Below are positions 56,612-64,000 of a stretch of 64,000 nucleotides of DNA, piece by piece. The notes beneath the pieces are model-generated. The model saw only the letters and a list, made by a program, of their open reading frames with translations, searched no databases and was not told the origin of the DNA. The position numbers and the translations under genes are program-made. The first letter of the stretch is position 1, and each line of letters opens with the position of its first letter. Source of the DNA: Bartonella sp. HY038 (GTDB taxonomy: Bacteria > Pseudomonadota > Alphaproteobacteria > Rhizobiales > Rhizobiaceae). The DNA is taken from assembly GCF_014117425.1 (NCBI RefSeq), contig NZ_CP059726.1, positions 1-64,000 on the forward strand. Reading direction: 5' to 3'.

Positions 56612-58507
56612 TTAGCCAAAGGTAAAGGCATAGGCCTCAACGCCCGGTTGCATAAATTCAATTTCAAAGAGATGATCTTCATCACCTGCGCCTTCTTTTT
56701 GGCGGATAAGTTGATAAAGTCTTTGTTCTTTGACAACGCCTTCGCCATTTTCATTAACATCGCTACCACGGGCGTTTTCTGGCGCTTTACCATCAATTTT
56801 TACTTTAAAGGCAATGGTTTTACCTTGTTCTTTAGGACCAAGCACAAGGTGTAAATCACGAGCATGGAACCGAAAAACAATGCTGCCTTTTTCACTGTTT
56901 AAAGTGGCATTTTCTTTGCCAATCGTCCAATTGCCGTTTAAGCCCCATTCATTAAGGCGTGGATCGCCATCGCTATAATCTTTAGGCGCATTTTCGACAA
57001 TGCCATCAGGGGAAACAAAATTTTCCGCCCGCTCAAAACCAATATAGGTTTCGGGCGAAAGTACATTGGCTAGGTCAGGTGCGGCTTCTTCGCCGGTTGC
57101 CTTTACATCAACAACATTTTTGTCAATATTTGTGTGTCCAGCTTCAGCTAATAGGCTTTGAATAACGCGCTCGGATTGTTCATAATCGCCTTCACCAAAA
57201 TGATGGTGGCGAATTTGCCCGTTAGCATCAATGAAATAATGGGCAGGCCAATATTGATTTTTATAAGCACGCCAAATGGCATAGCGATTATCAACCGCCA
57301 CCGGATAAGTGACATTTAATTTTTGCGCAGCGTTTTTGATGTTATTGACATCACGCTCAAAAGCAAATTCAGGGGAGTGAACGCCAATAACAACTAAACC
57401 CTGATCCTTATATTTTTCTGCCCAAGCACGAATATAGGGAATGGTTCGCAAGCAATTTATGCAAGAATAGGTCCAAAAATCCACCAATACCACCTTGCCT
57501 TTAAGACTAGCAAGGTCAAGCGGCGGTGAATTTATCCACTCGGTAGCGCCGGTAAAATCGGGGGCTGCGCCTTCAATCGGTAATTGCGGCGTGGCGCTTT
57601 GCTCACGATTGCCACTCATCATCATGGCATTATTGCCGGCCATCATTGCATTGCTGCCCGACATTGCATTGTTACCAGCATTATCTGCTGCGCCATTTGC
57701 GCTCATCATTGCCGGATTTGCTGCCATCATGGCATTGCTAGAGCCATTATTATTTGGCGCATTATTATCGGGGGGTTCATTATCGCTGGCAAAACGTGAC
57801 ATCAAATTTTGCTCAAGCGCATTGGTGCTAGCGGTTGACACTTGGGTTAAATAGCCAGTATCAAGGCCGCTAGCAATTGCTCCAACGGCCAATAATACCA
57901 CAATGCCAAGGCCGCGCCGCGCCCAATCGGTAACGCCAAATGAACGTTTTAATAAACTAACCAAACGGCCACCCACTAATAAAATAACTGCAAGCGATGT
58001 AATTGCCCCTAAAGCATAGGCAAGCAGCAAAATAGACGTGTTGGCATTGGGGCCATTAATCGCCGCACCGGTAAGGATAAGCCCAAGTATAGGGCCCGCA
58101 CAAGGCGCCCATAAAAGCCCAGTTGCCACACCCAAAAGCGCGGAGCCCCAAATATTACCTTTTTTTGCATTATTGTCGACATCATTGGAAAGACGGTTGC
58201 CAAGCGCCACAAAGGGCGCGGCAAATTTAGTTGCAAGGCTTGGAAAAAGCAGCGTTATCGCAAAAAGGGCTAATAGGATAAGTGCAAATAAACGCCCATA
58301 TTGATTGGCTGCAACTACCCAGCCACCCGCAACTGCCGCGAGTGACGCAACAATTGCAAAGCTTATTGCCATACCAAGTAACATTGGCAAGCCAGAGCGC
58401 ATGAAAGGCTGACCGGTGCGCGTAAATACGAAGGGCAAAACCGGCAATATGCATGGGCTGATGACGGTTAAAACGCCGCTAAGATAGGCAATTACAAATA
58501 TCAGCAT
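56612..58507 (-). CDS. DipZ-like fusion: CcdA membrane domain, thioredoxin domain, C-terminal domain
   Basis: A 631-residue thiol-disulfide transporter. Residues 1-215 are a six-helix CcdA/DsbD-type domain with paired cysteines C19 (ISPCILP) and C136 (WAPCAGP) that carry electrons across the membrane. A linker (about 236-303) is rich in Met and Asn. Residues 310-450 are a TlpA-like thioredoxin domain with C349 and C352 in SCINC. The remainder (about 470-631) is a beta-rich domain as in mycobacterial DipZ. It lies between msrB and msrA on the same strand, which strongly suggests that it reduces both exported enzymes. Confidence 0.88.
   Translation of the reverse strand: MLIFVIAYLSGVLTVISPCILPVLPFVFTRTGQPFMRSGLPMLLGMAISFAIVASLAAVAGGWVVAANQYGRLFALILLALFAITLLFPSLATKFAAPFVALGNRLSNDVDNNAKKGNIWGSALLGVATGLLWAPCAGPILGLILTGAAINGPNANTSILLLAYALGAITSLAVILLVGGRLVSLLKRSFGVTDWARRGLGIVVLLAVGAIASGLDTGYLTQVSTASTNALEQNLMSRFASDNEPPDNNAPNNNGSSNAMMAANPAMMSANGAADNAGNNAMSGSNAMMAGNNAMMMSGNREQSATPQLPIEGAAPDFTGATEWINSPPLDLASLKGKVVLVDFWTYSCINCLRTIPYIRAWAEKYKDQGLVVIGVHSPEFAFERDVNNIKNAAQKLNVTYPVAVDNRYAIWRAYKNQYWPAHYFIDANGQIRHHHFGEGDYEQSERVIQSLLAEAGHTNIDKNVVDVKATGEEAAPDLANVLSPETYIGFERAENFVSPDGIVENAPKDYSDGDPRLNEWGLNGNWTIGKENATLNSEKGSIVFRFHARDLHLVLGPKEQGKTIAFKVKIDGKAPENARGSDVNENGEGVVKEQRLYQLIRQKEGAGDEDHLFEIEFMQPGVEAYAFTFG
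57608..57757 (-). repeat. Met/Asn-rich linker repeat inside the DipZ-like gene
   Basis: Codons 251-300 encode 10 Met and 13 Asn among 50 residues, in a loose repeat of the form N-A-M-M (NAMMAANPAMMS, SNAMMAGNNAMMMSGN). The DNA is correspondingly repetitive (CATCAT/GGCATT units). The segment joins the membrane domain to the periplasmic thioredoxin domain and is not part of the usual DipZ fold. Confidence 0.8.
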
Positions 58508-58610
58508 ATTTATCTCAATTCTATAAGTTAAAACAGTTAAGATTGCATCCCTGTTTATGTCGCGTGTAGGCTTTCAACAAAATTGCAAAACCAATCGCGT
58601 ATTAATTAGA

Positions 58611-59108
58611 TCATATTGCTTTAAAGGTCATAGCATCGCCATTCATGCAATAGCGCAAACCGGTCGGCTTTGGCCCATCATTAAAAACATGGCCTAAATG
58701 GCCACCACATTGCGCGCAATGTACTTCAACGCGCACCATGCCATAAGATGTGTCTTTTGTTTCACCAACCGCATTTTTAAGTGGCGCCCAAAAGCTTGGC
58801 CAACCTGTACCACTGTCAAATTTGGTGCTTGACGCAAAAAGATCACTTGCACATCCCGCGCAAGCAAAAGTGCCACGGCGGTGCTCGTCATTTAATGGGC
58901 TAGAATAAGGACGCTCAGTGCCGTGTTGACGTAATACTTGATATTGGCGATCATTAAGGCGTTTTTTCCACTCATCATCACTCAATGACACGGGGAAGGC
59001 GGCGGCACCTTGTGATGCCGCATTGGCCGAACGATTTACTTGCGATGCAAGACCAAGTGCCCCTGCACCAATAGCCCCGCTTAATAAAAAACCACGTCGG
59101 TTGATCAT
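58611..59108 (-). CDS. msrB: Tat-exported peptide-methionine (R)-S-oxide reductase MsrB
   Basis: MsrB repairs the R-epimer of methionine sulfoxide. The 165-residue protein begins with a twin-arginine signal (NRRGFLLSGA, cleavage near ANA), so it is exported folded. Zinc is held by two CxxC pairs (C83/C86 and C131/C134) and the catalytic cysteine is C154 in RYCMNG. Where many MsrBs have a resolving cysteine (SGCGWPSF), this protein has SGTGWPSF, so it needs an outside reductant. It is the first gene of the msrB-dipZ-msrA set, 103 bp before dipZ. Confidence 0.93.
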   Translation of the reverse strand: MINRRGFLLSGAIGAGALGLASQVNRSANAASQGAAAFPVSLSDDEWKKRLNDRQYQVLRQHGTERPYSSPLNDEHRRGTFACAGCASDLFASSTKFDSGTGWPSFWAPLKNAVGETKDTSYGMVRVEVHCAQCGGHLGHVFNDGPKPTGLRYCMNGDAMTFKAI

Positions 59109-59134
59109 AGACTTTTCCTTTTAATAGGGCTTTT

Positions 59135-59148
59135 CCTAAATGTTTAGG
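59135..59148. promoter_or_regulatory. small inverted repeat upstream of msrB, possible operator
   Basis: CCTAAA (59135-59140) and TTTAGG (59143-59148) form a near-perfect palindrome about 27 bp before the msrB start. Its position fits an operator or the downstream part of a promoter for the methionine-sulfoxide repair genes; which regulator would bind is unknown. Confidence 0.3.
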
Positions 59149-59530
59149 ATTGCCTATAATTAATTTGGCTGTTTCATATGATAGTAAGACTATTGACGCA
59201 CGATTTTATTCCCATTAAAAAAATTTAATGGTCGTTGGCGTTATTTTGGCAATTGATGGTATTTTAAAAATAAAAAGTGAGCTTTAATAAATATTTTGGA
59301 TACCAATAGACCCACAGAAACAATTTTTTAAAATTTGAAGCGGAGAATTTTAGATATTATTTGCTTATCGCTGAAGCGAGAAGCGAAGGGTGAGGGTAGC
59401 TTTTTGATAAAATTACCAGCATAATTTGTGATGGAGTTTAATTTTAAATACTGGTTTGAGGCCCACTTTATAGAAAGTGGTTACATTATAAAGAGGCACG
59501 TTTTAAAGAGATACCTTAAAATTTTAAATA

Positions 59531-59563
59531 AAATCCCGATTTGACAATTTCAGATCGGGATTT
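59531..59563 (-). terminator. intrinsic terminator after the ProY-like gene
   Basis: AAATCCCGAT (59531-59540) pairs with ATCGGGATTT (59554-59563) around a 13-base loop, with a T-rich run on the right and AT-rich sequence on the left. It lies about 25 bases past the permease stop codon (minus strand). Confidence 0.75.
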
Positions 59564-59586
59564 TTTATTTTTTTAAAAGCTATCCA

Positions 59587-60972
59587 TTAATCTTCTTTTT
59601 TAAGGACAAAACGTCCATCCTTATCAAGATATTTAATTGCCAAATAGCAAATGGTAAGCCAAGCAAGCCAGATAAGACCGACCCAAAGCGCAGCCCTAGT
59701 ACTTTCCACTACGCCTAATAAAACAATGATAAATACCATGAATAAGATGGCGACGACTGGACCAATTGGCCAGAAAGGAATTGGATATTTAAGCGCAGCA
59801 GCTTCTTCCTTGGTCATTTTCATACGCATGAAGAATTGTGATAAAAGGATCATTAGCCAGACAAAAACCGTTGCAAAAGTTGCCATAGCCGCAATTAAAA
59901 AGAACAAATCATCATGGAAGAAATAATTAAGAACAACACCGGCAATTAACACAATAAACATCACGCCAATTGCTAATACTGGCACACCATTTGGTGCAAC
60001 ATGGCGCAAATGCTTTAGCGCGTGGCCTTCTTCGGCAAGGCCATGCATCATACGACCTGCTCCATAAAGATCGCTATTAATCGCTGAAATTGCAGCAGTT
60101 ACCACAACAATATTCAATATATTAGCTGCATAGCTTACGCCTAGACTTTCAAAAATTAATGTAAATGGACTGCCGCCTAAACCAATTTGATCCCAAGGAT
60201 AAATTGACATTAATACGGCCAAAGTCATAACGTAGAAAAGCAAAATACGAAATGGAATGGCATTAATGGCTTTTGGAATATTTTTATCAGCATCTTGTGC
60301 TTCTGCTGCGGTAAGGCCAATAATTTCAATACCACCAAAAGCAAAAACCACAACGCTAAATGCAGCTAAAAAGCCAAACCAACCGTTTGGAAACCAACCG
60401 CCATGAGACCAAAGATTATGAATACCTGTTGGTTGTCCACTTGTGGTTGAAAACCCAAAAAGAATAATTGCAATACCACCAATAATCATTGCAACAATAG
60501 CTGCAACTTTAATAAATGAAAGCCAAAACTCTAGCTCACCAAATAATTTAACTGAGGTAAGATTTAAACCGCAAATAATCAAAGTGACGCCAAGTGTCCA
60601 AAGCCAAGGTGACACATCAGGGTACCAAAAAGCCATATAGGTAGCAAAAGCGGTAATATCAGCAAGGCATACAAGCGCCATTTCAAAAATATAAGTCCAA
60701 CCGGTAACAAAGCCTGCCCAAGGGGAAATATAATTGGCTGCATAGCGGCCAAAAGAACCAGGTTGCGGTTTGCGCATAACCATTTCGCCAAGGGCGCGCA
60801 TAACCATAAAAGCAATAAGACCTGAAATAATATAAGCAAATAAAACACTAGGGCCGGCAAGGTTAATGGCTTTAGCCGATCCGTAAAACAACCCCGTACC
60901 AATTGCCGAGCCTAGGGCAATGAAAAGTATGTGGCGCCGTGACAGGCCTTTTTTTAAACCATGATCGCTCAT
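59587..60972 (-). CDS. proY: ProY-like amino-acid permease
   Basis: A 461-residue APC-superfamily permease with twelve helices. It follows enterobacterial ProY closely: [75 protein letters not shown] and [18 protein letters not shown]. ProY-type proteins move proline or histidine; the real substrate here is not certain. It is monocistronic, with a terminator 25 bases downstream and a long (about 510 bp) upstream spacer. Confidence 0.85.
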   Translation of the reverse strand: MSDHGLKKGLSRRHILFIALGSAIGTGLFYGSAKAINLAGPSVLFAYIISGLIAFMVMRALGEMVMRKPQPGSFGRYAANYISPWAGFVTGWTYIFEMALVCLADITAFATYMAFWYPDVSPWLWTLGVTLIICGLNLTSVKLFGELEFWLSFIKVAAIVAMIIGGIAIILFGFSTTSGQPTGIHNLWSHGGWFPNGWFGFLAAFSVVVFAFGGIEIIGLTAAEAQDADKNIPKAINAIPFRILLFYVMTLAVLMSIYPWDQIGLGGSPFTLIFESLGVSYAANILNIVVVTAAISAINSDLYGAGRMMHGLAEEGHALKHLRHVAPNGVPVLAIGVMFIVLIAGVVLNYFFHDDLFFLIAAMATFATVFVWLMILLSQFFMRMKMTKEEAAALKYPIPFWPIGPVVAILFMVFIIVLLGVVESTRAALWVGLIWLAWLTICYLAIKYLDKDGRFVLKKED

Positions 60973-61484
60973 CTCGTCCTCCTCCTTGATAAATCAATAA
61001 ACATGAATGGGAAATGAGCCATGTGACTCAAGACTTCCGCATATCTTGCCGCCTTTGCCCTTAGCTTTTTAATCAAATTTATTTAAAACGCTAGTGCGCT
61101 TGTGTATTTATCCGTTGACGGTTTGACGCAGTCTTTAAACCCTAGTCATTATTGATACAAGATCAACAAAATAATGAAACAATCCCTCAATCAAGTTGAA
61201 CATGTCTTATAACAAGGATTACAGTTTGTTACGCCTTATCAAGATATATATTCAGTCTCCCTTGCGTTTAATGTATATACATAATTAAAAAGGCGCAAGT
61301 TTTTTACGATTTCGTTTTAAAATAAATTTAAAAGCAATAATGCGCGCTTCAAAAATTGTGGCAAAAATGAGAATAATTTTTTAAAATCAATGATTAATCA
61401 TAGCTTGCCTAATGTGGAAAACTTAAAAAGGCCGATAGCGTCATGCTATAGGCCTTTTTAAATATTACTAAAAATAAGGTTAAA
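60973..61484. other. upstream region of the ProY-like gene and 3' region of the anti-sigma gene
   Basis: Over 500 bases without a supported gene. It contains the terminator of the sigma/anti-sigma operon at 61425-61459 and the promoter region of the permease. Confidence 0.4.
61425..61459 (-). terminator. intrinsic terminator after the anti-sigma gene
   Basis: AAAAAGGCC (61425-61433) pairs with GGCCTTTTT (61451-61459), extended by an inner ATAGC/GCTAT stem. On the minus strand this gives a stable hairpin followed by T residues, about 26 bases past the anti-sigma stop. Confidence 0.85.
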
Positions 61485-62321
61485 TTAAATATTTTGGCGA
61501 ATTTGTCGGCGTACCTCATTAGCCAAGGGGTGCAAAATTTGCGGATTTAATTCACTAACCACGCTATAACCAAGCCCTGCATCAGCCCACATGAAGCCAT
61601 GAATATTCTCCATGCTAACTGCCTCCATATTGCCAACTTTTTCGCGCGGCATCGGCCGGGTTAAAATGGCTAAGCGATTACCATTTTTATTGCTATACAT
61701 AAACAAAACCGCAGCGCCTTGCACAGTTGGCACCATTTGTCCGCCAATAAAATCATAGCCAGTGCCAGTTAAATCGGGAATATTAAAAGGATGGCCGGTT
61801 GTATTGCTAACAAGGCTGGTAAGCTCCTGCTTTTGTGCTGCATTTATAGTGCCAAAAGTGGTTTTTTCGGGGGCAAAAATATTGTAGCTCACAGCGGCCA
61901 TGCGGCTTAAATTTGGAAGATCACTTTTATTGGCCATCTCCATACCGCGCATAGTCCAGCCAGAAAGAGAGCCTATAGCAATAAAAAATAGTGCCGCCGC
62001 AATTTTAGACCAATATCCGCTCCAATCGGGTAATTTCCACCAAGTGGATTTTATTTTTTTTACGCCTTTATGATTATACTTTGCTCTTTCTTCAATAAGC
62101 GTGCGCAAATTAAGAGCGCATGGGATTGGCTCATCAATAATTGGGGCAAGGGCTTGGCGCAGCGCTGCCGCTTCTTGGCAAAAATGAGCAATATTATCAG
62201 CCATGTCGCTGTGTTTAGCCAAATAATCAGTAACTTCGGCTTGCCGCACGCCATCAAGGCGGTTGTCAATAAAGGCTTGCAGATCATCTTCAGTGATTGG
62301 AGTTGTGGGGCGATCTGTCAT
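61485..62321 (-). CDS. anti-sigma factor, membrane-anchored
   Basis: A 278-residue anti-sigma factor of the type found beside ECF sigma factors. The N-terminal cytoplasmic part (ITEDDLQAFIDNRLDGVRQA) matches the anti-sigma helical domain that holds the sigma factor. One membrane helix lies at about 108-124 (IAAALFFIAIGSLSGW). The periplasmic C-terminal domain (about 130-278) would sense the signal; it contains several methionines but no cysteine. Its start overlaps the sigma gene stop by 4 bases. Confidence 0.83.
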   Translation of the reverse strand: MTDRPTTPITEDDLQAFIDNRLDGVRQAEVTDYLAKHSDMADNIAHFCQEAAALRQALAPIIDEPIPCALNLRTLIEERAKYNHKGVKKIKSTWWKLPDWSGYWSKIAAALFFIAIGSLSGWTMRGMEMANKSDLPNLSRMAAVSYNIFAPEKTTFGTINAAQKQELTSLVSNTTGHPFNIPDLTGTGYDFIGGQMVPTVQGAAVLFMYSNKNGNRLAILTRPMPREKVGNMEAVSMENIHGFMWADAGLGYSVVSELNPQILHPLANEVRRQIRQNI

Positions 62322-62860
62322 TTTATTCTCCGCAAATGGCTGTTCGCATCATCTTTTATGCTGTTTTGAAGAGTGCTTTTGGGAGCGGTTAATATTTTAT
62401 GCAATTGAATGCGCGCCCGTGATAAGCGCGACATTACCGTGCCAAGTGGAATTTGCTGCATTTGCGCCACTTCACTATAAGAAAAGCCTTCAACCGCCAC
62501 TAATAATAAAAGTGTTTTATGTTCAGCGGTTAGTTGGTCAATCGCTGCCATAACATCCTTATAATAAAGATCATTTTCTTGGGCTGCCGCATAACTTGTA
62601 CTATTTGCTTCATCTAATTCGATAAGATGGGGCTGGTTTTGCACGCGCTGTAACCGCGTGATGGCAAGATTATGCAAAATAGTAAATAGCCAAGCGCGTG
62701 CACTTTTATCACTTTGGCGTTGGTGCCAGCGGTCTATTGCGCGTTCAAGACAATCTTGCACCAAATCATCTGCGCTTTCCTTATTACGCATTAAAGCGCG
62801 GGCATATCGGCGCATCGTGGGAATATGCGGTTCGATTATGCCTATCATGTCTTCATTCAT
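62318..62860 (-). CDS. ECF-family RNA polymerase sigma factor
   Basis: A 180-residue extracytoplasmic-function sigma factor. Region 2 shows RRYARALMRNKESADDLVQD and KSARAWLFTILHNLAITRLQR. Region 4 has LLLVAVEGFSYSEVAQMQQI and PLGTVMSRLSRARIQL. I use ATG 62860 (MNEDMIGIIEPH) with an AAGG ribosome-binding site, not the upstream in-frame start. It forms a two-gene operon with its membrane anti-sigma factor. Its target genes are unknown; the nearby envelope methionine-repair genes are candidates by proximity only. Confidence 0.9.
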   Translation of the reverse strand: MNEDMIGIIEPHIPTMRRYARALMRNKESADDLVQDCLERAIDRWHQRQSDKSARAWLFTILHNLAITRLQRVQNQPHLIELDEANSTSYAAAQENDLYYKDVMAAIDQLTAEHKTLLLLVAVEGFSYSEVAQMQQIPLGTVMSRLSRARIQLHKILTAPKSTLQNSIKDDANSHLRRIK

Positions 62861-63164
62861 TACTGCAGCCTTACTATAATGCCCCAACGATGATCATCAT
62901 ATCGAATGCATTGATTTAATTAGCCTCGTTAAAGGGTTAGACATTTTTTTGGTAATTTTATTCCCTAAGGCGGTATTTTTTTGTAAATTATTATTGTATT
63001 GAAAATGTGGAATGTATTTTTTAAATAGCCTTTATATAGTATTAAATATCCTAAATATTTGTATTGAATGATATATTTTTTAATAAAATTACCATGATCG
63101 TTATTTTATTAAAAATCTGCCTATTGTTTGATGTTAAAACTAAAATTTAAGTTGTATTTTTTAT
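62861..63164. other. AT-rich upstream region of the sigma factor gene
   Basis: About 300 bases with no gene. It should contain the sigma operon promoter (perhaps autoregulated), but I cannot identify a convincing ECF promoter pair. Confidence 0.35.
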
Positions 63165-63254
63165 AATGGCATAGGCATTACAGCGCGTAAAAATGAAGCT
63201 GCGAAATGTTATAAATTAGCTGCTGATTAGGGCTATATAGCTGCGCAAAATACT
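63165..63254 (+). pseudogene. Sel1-repeat gene relic
   Basis: The frame encodes one recognisable Sel1 unit, NGIGITARKNEAAKCYKLAAD, then a stop (TAG) and GYIAAQNT in the same frame. Both flanks lack further coding sequence of this type. It is a fragment of a gene related to the Sel1 proteins at 31-35 kb. Confidence 0.6.
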
Positions 63255-63266
63255 TCACAGTTTTCA

Positions 63267-63548
63267 ATGCGTGAATGCTTGATGGCATTGATTATTCAAT
63301 TCTGCTTTTCATCTATGCGCTTTGTGTTTTGCTTTGCCTGCAACTTTTTGAAAGGCACCGCCGCCGCAACAGGTTTTGCCCTTGCCATATCCCTTGCCAA
63401 TATTGCTGGTATGGTGTCTAATACGCTGATTGGCATAACAATTCATCTAACCGGGTCAGCACATGGCGCTTTATGGATTTTTGCCGGCTTTTTAGCGTTA
63501 AGTTGTTGCCTTGTCGGGCTTTTGCCGGCGCGTATTGTCAATCGCTAG
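63267..63548 (+). pseudogene. C-terminal remnant of an MFS transporter gene
   Basis: A 93-residue frame whose last 65 residues read as the final two helices of a major-facilitator transporter: LKGTAAATGFALAISLANIAG, then GMVSNTLIGITIHLTGS and ALWIFAGFLALSCCLVGLLP. The remaining ten helices are missing, so the product cannot transport. The first 25 residues before the MFS homology are of unclear origin. Confidence 0.65.
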
Positions 63549-63657
63549 TTCATTTTGATAGTACCATTGGTTTCGTTAATAAATAGGCGTAAAAAATTCA
63601 TGTGTCTTGCATTTTTTATTTCACGTTAAGGCAAATTGGCAAATAAGGATATTAAAA

Positions 63658-64000
63658 ATGTATAAAAAAACCTGATAACCCTTGGCCAATATATTTAAGT
63701 GATGAGCGTTATTGCTATATTAATTCGCCAGATGGTAAAACTAAACAATGGATTATTTTTTATGCTCGAGCCTGTACACATGATGATATTGAATGGAAGA
63801 TTAGAAATGATATATTTGAACATTCGAATTTGCAATCTCAAATAGAAAAAATTGGTCGCCCATTACGAGATGACCTTTACTGGACATATACAGTGATGGC
63901 TTTTGTGGTGTGGAATAAAGACTATGATGACCATGTCGTTATGATTGACGAAGCACCAGAAACAGAACCATTTTTCGTAAGAGACTATTTTGATGACTAT
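63658..64000 (+). pseudogene. hypothetical gene, start frameshifted, cut by the window edge
   Basis: From ATG 63658, which has AAGGAT at good spacing, the frame stops after five codons. Removing one A from the run of seven at 63664-63670 gives MYKKPDNPWPIYLSDERYCY and a frame that stays open for about 110 codons to the window end (YWTYTVMAFVVWNKDYDDHV). The protein is soluble and rich in Trp and Asp; no family is recognised. The 3' end is outside the window. Confidence 0.5.

Larger units (their letters stand above)
59109..59586. other. intergenic region between msrB and the ProY-like permease
   Basis: About 480 bases with no gene or relic that I can support. It holds the msrB promoter region, a 14-bp inverted repeat (59135-59148) and, near its right end, the permease terminator (59531-59563). 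Confidence 0.4.

Noticed and set aside
1-64000. CRISPR array, tRNA or rRNA genes
   Set aside because: No regularly spaced direct repeats and no recognisable tRNA or rRNA sequence were seen by eye on either strand; a tRNA scan could still find one.

Overview
The window looks like an AT-rich alphaproteobacterial secondary replicon (plasmid or chromid) from the Hyphomicrobiales, probably near the Brucella/Bartonella group. Three things support this: a RepABC-type repA-repB pair at the left end, a palindromic intergenic repeat of the type common in Brucella and rhizobia (2474-2581, partial copy at 56474-56516), and IS1595 and IS5 (IS427-type) transposase relics. Genus cannot be fixed from the sequence alone. 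No rRNA, tRNA or CRISPR array was recognised.

Layout. 0-3.4 kb: repA and repB but no repC, then an unknown gene and an IS1595 relic. 3.8-7.6 kb (minus strand): a tightly packed five-gene operon (HAD phosphatase, alpha/beta hydrolase, two small EamA/SMR-type membrane proteins, DegT-type aminotransferase). A divergent RstA/RstB-like two-component system follows at 7.8-9.8 kb, then an IS5 relic. 11.2-25.7 kb: a cell-surface polysaccharide region with a large RgpF-type protein, the dTDP-rhamnose genes rmlA-C-B-D (rmlD frameshifted), a frameshifted GT8 glycosyltransferase, a VanW/VanX-like pair, two tandem secreted paralogues with a predicted glycan-binding domain, and a GT-C-like membrane protein. 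25.8-36 kb: an accessory stretch of small membrane and secreted proteins, two DUF2165 proteins, two Sel1-repeat proteins and a ParDE toxin-antitoxin pair.

36-49 kb is mostly nitrogen and phosphonate metabolism: a phosphonate-associated FAD oxidoreductase and phnX, MalY-type lyase with an amino-acid transporter, an aromatic aminotransferase, CycA-like permease, and a three-gene cluster of class III aminotransferase, GNAT/FemAB-like acyltransferase and arginase-family enzyme. 49-52 kb encodes an AlgI/AlgJ-like polysaccharide O-acetylation pair. 52-55.5 kb carries an orphan TrpX-like binding protein and three exported unknowns. 55.7-59.1 kb is an envelope methionine-sulfoxide repair module: Tat-exported MsrB, a DipZ-like CcdA-thioredoxin fusion with a Met/Asn-rich linker, and Sec-exported MsrA. 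A ProY-like permease and an ECF sigma/anti-sigma pair follow, then gene relics.

Two themes deserve attention. First, both exported Msr enzymes lack the usual resolving cysteine and sit with their own membrane reductase, whose linker is rich in methionine. Second, at least five otherwise good genes are each interrupted by a single apparent indel, three of them in runs of 6-8 A or T. That means either real decay, slippage-based switching, or uncorrected assembly indels; raw reads would decide.
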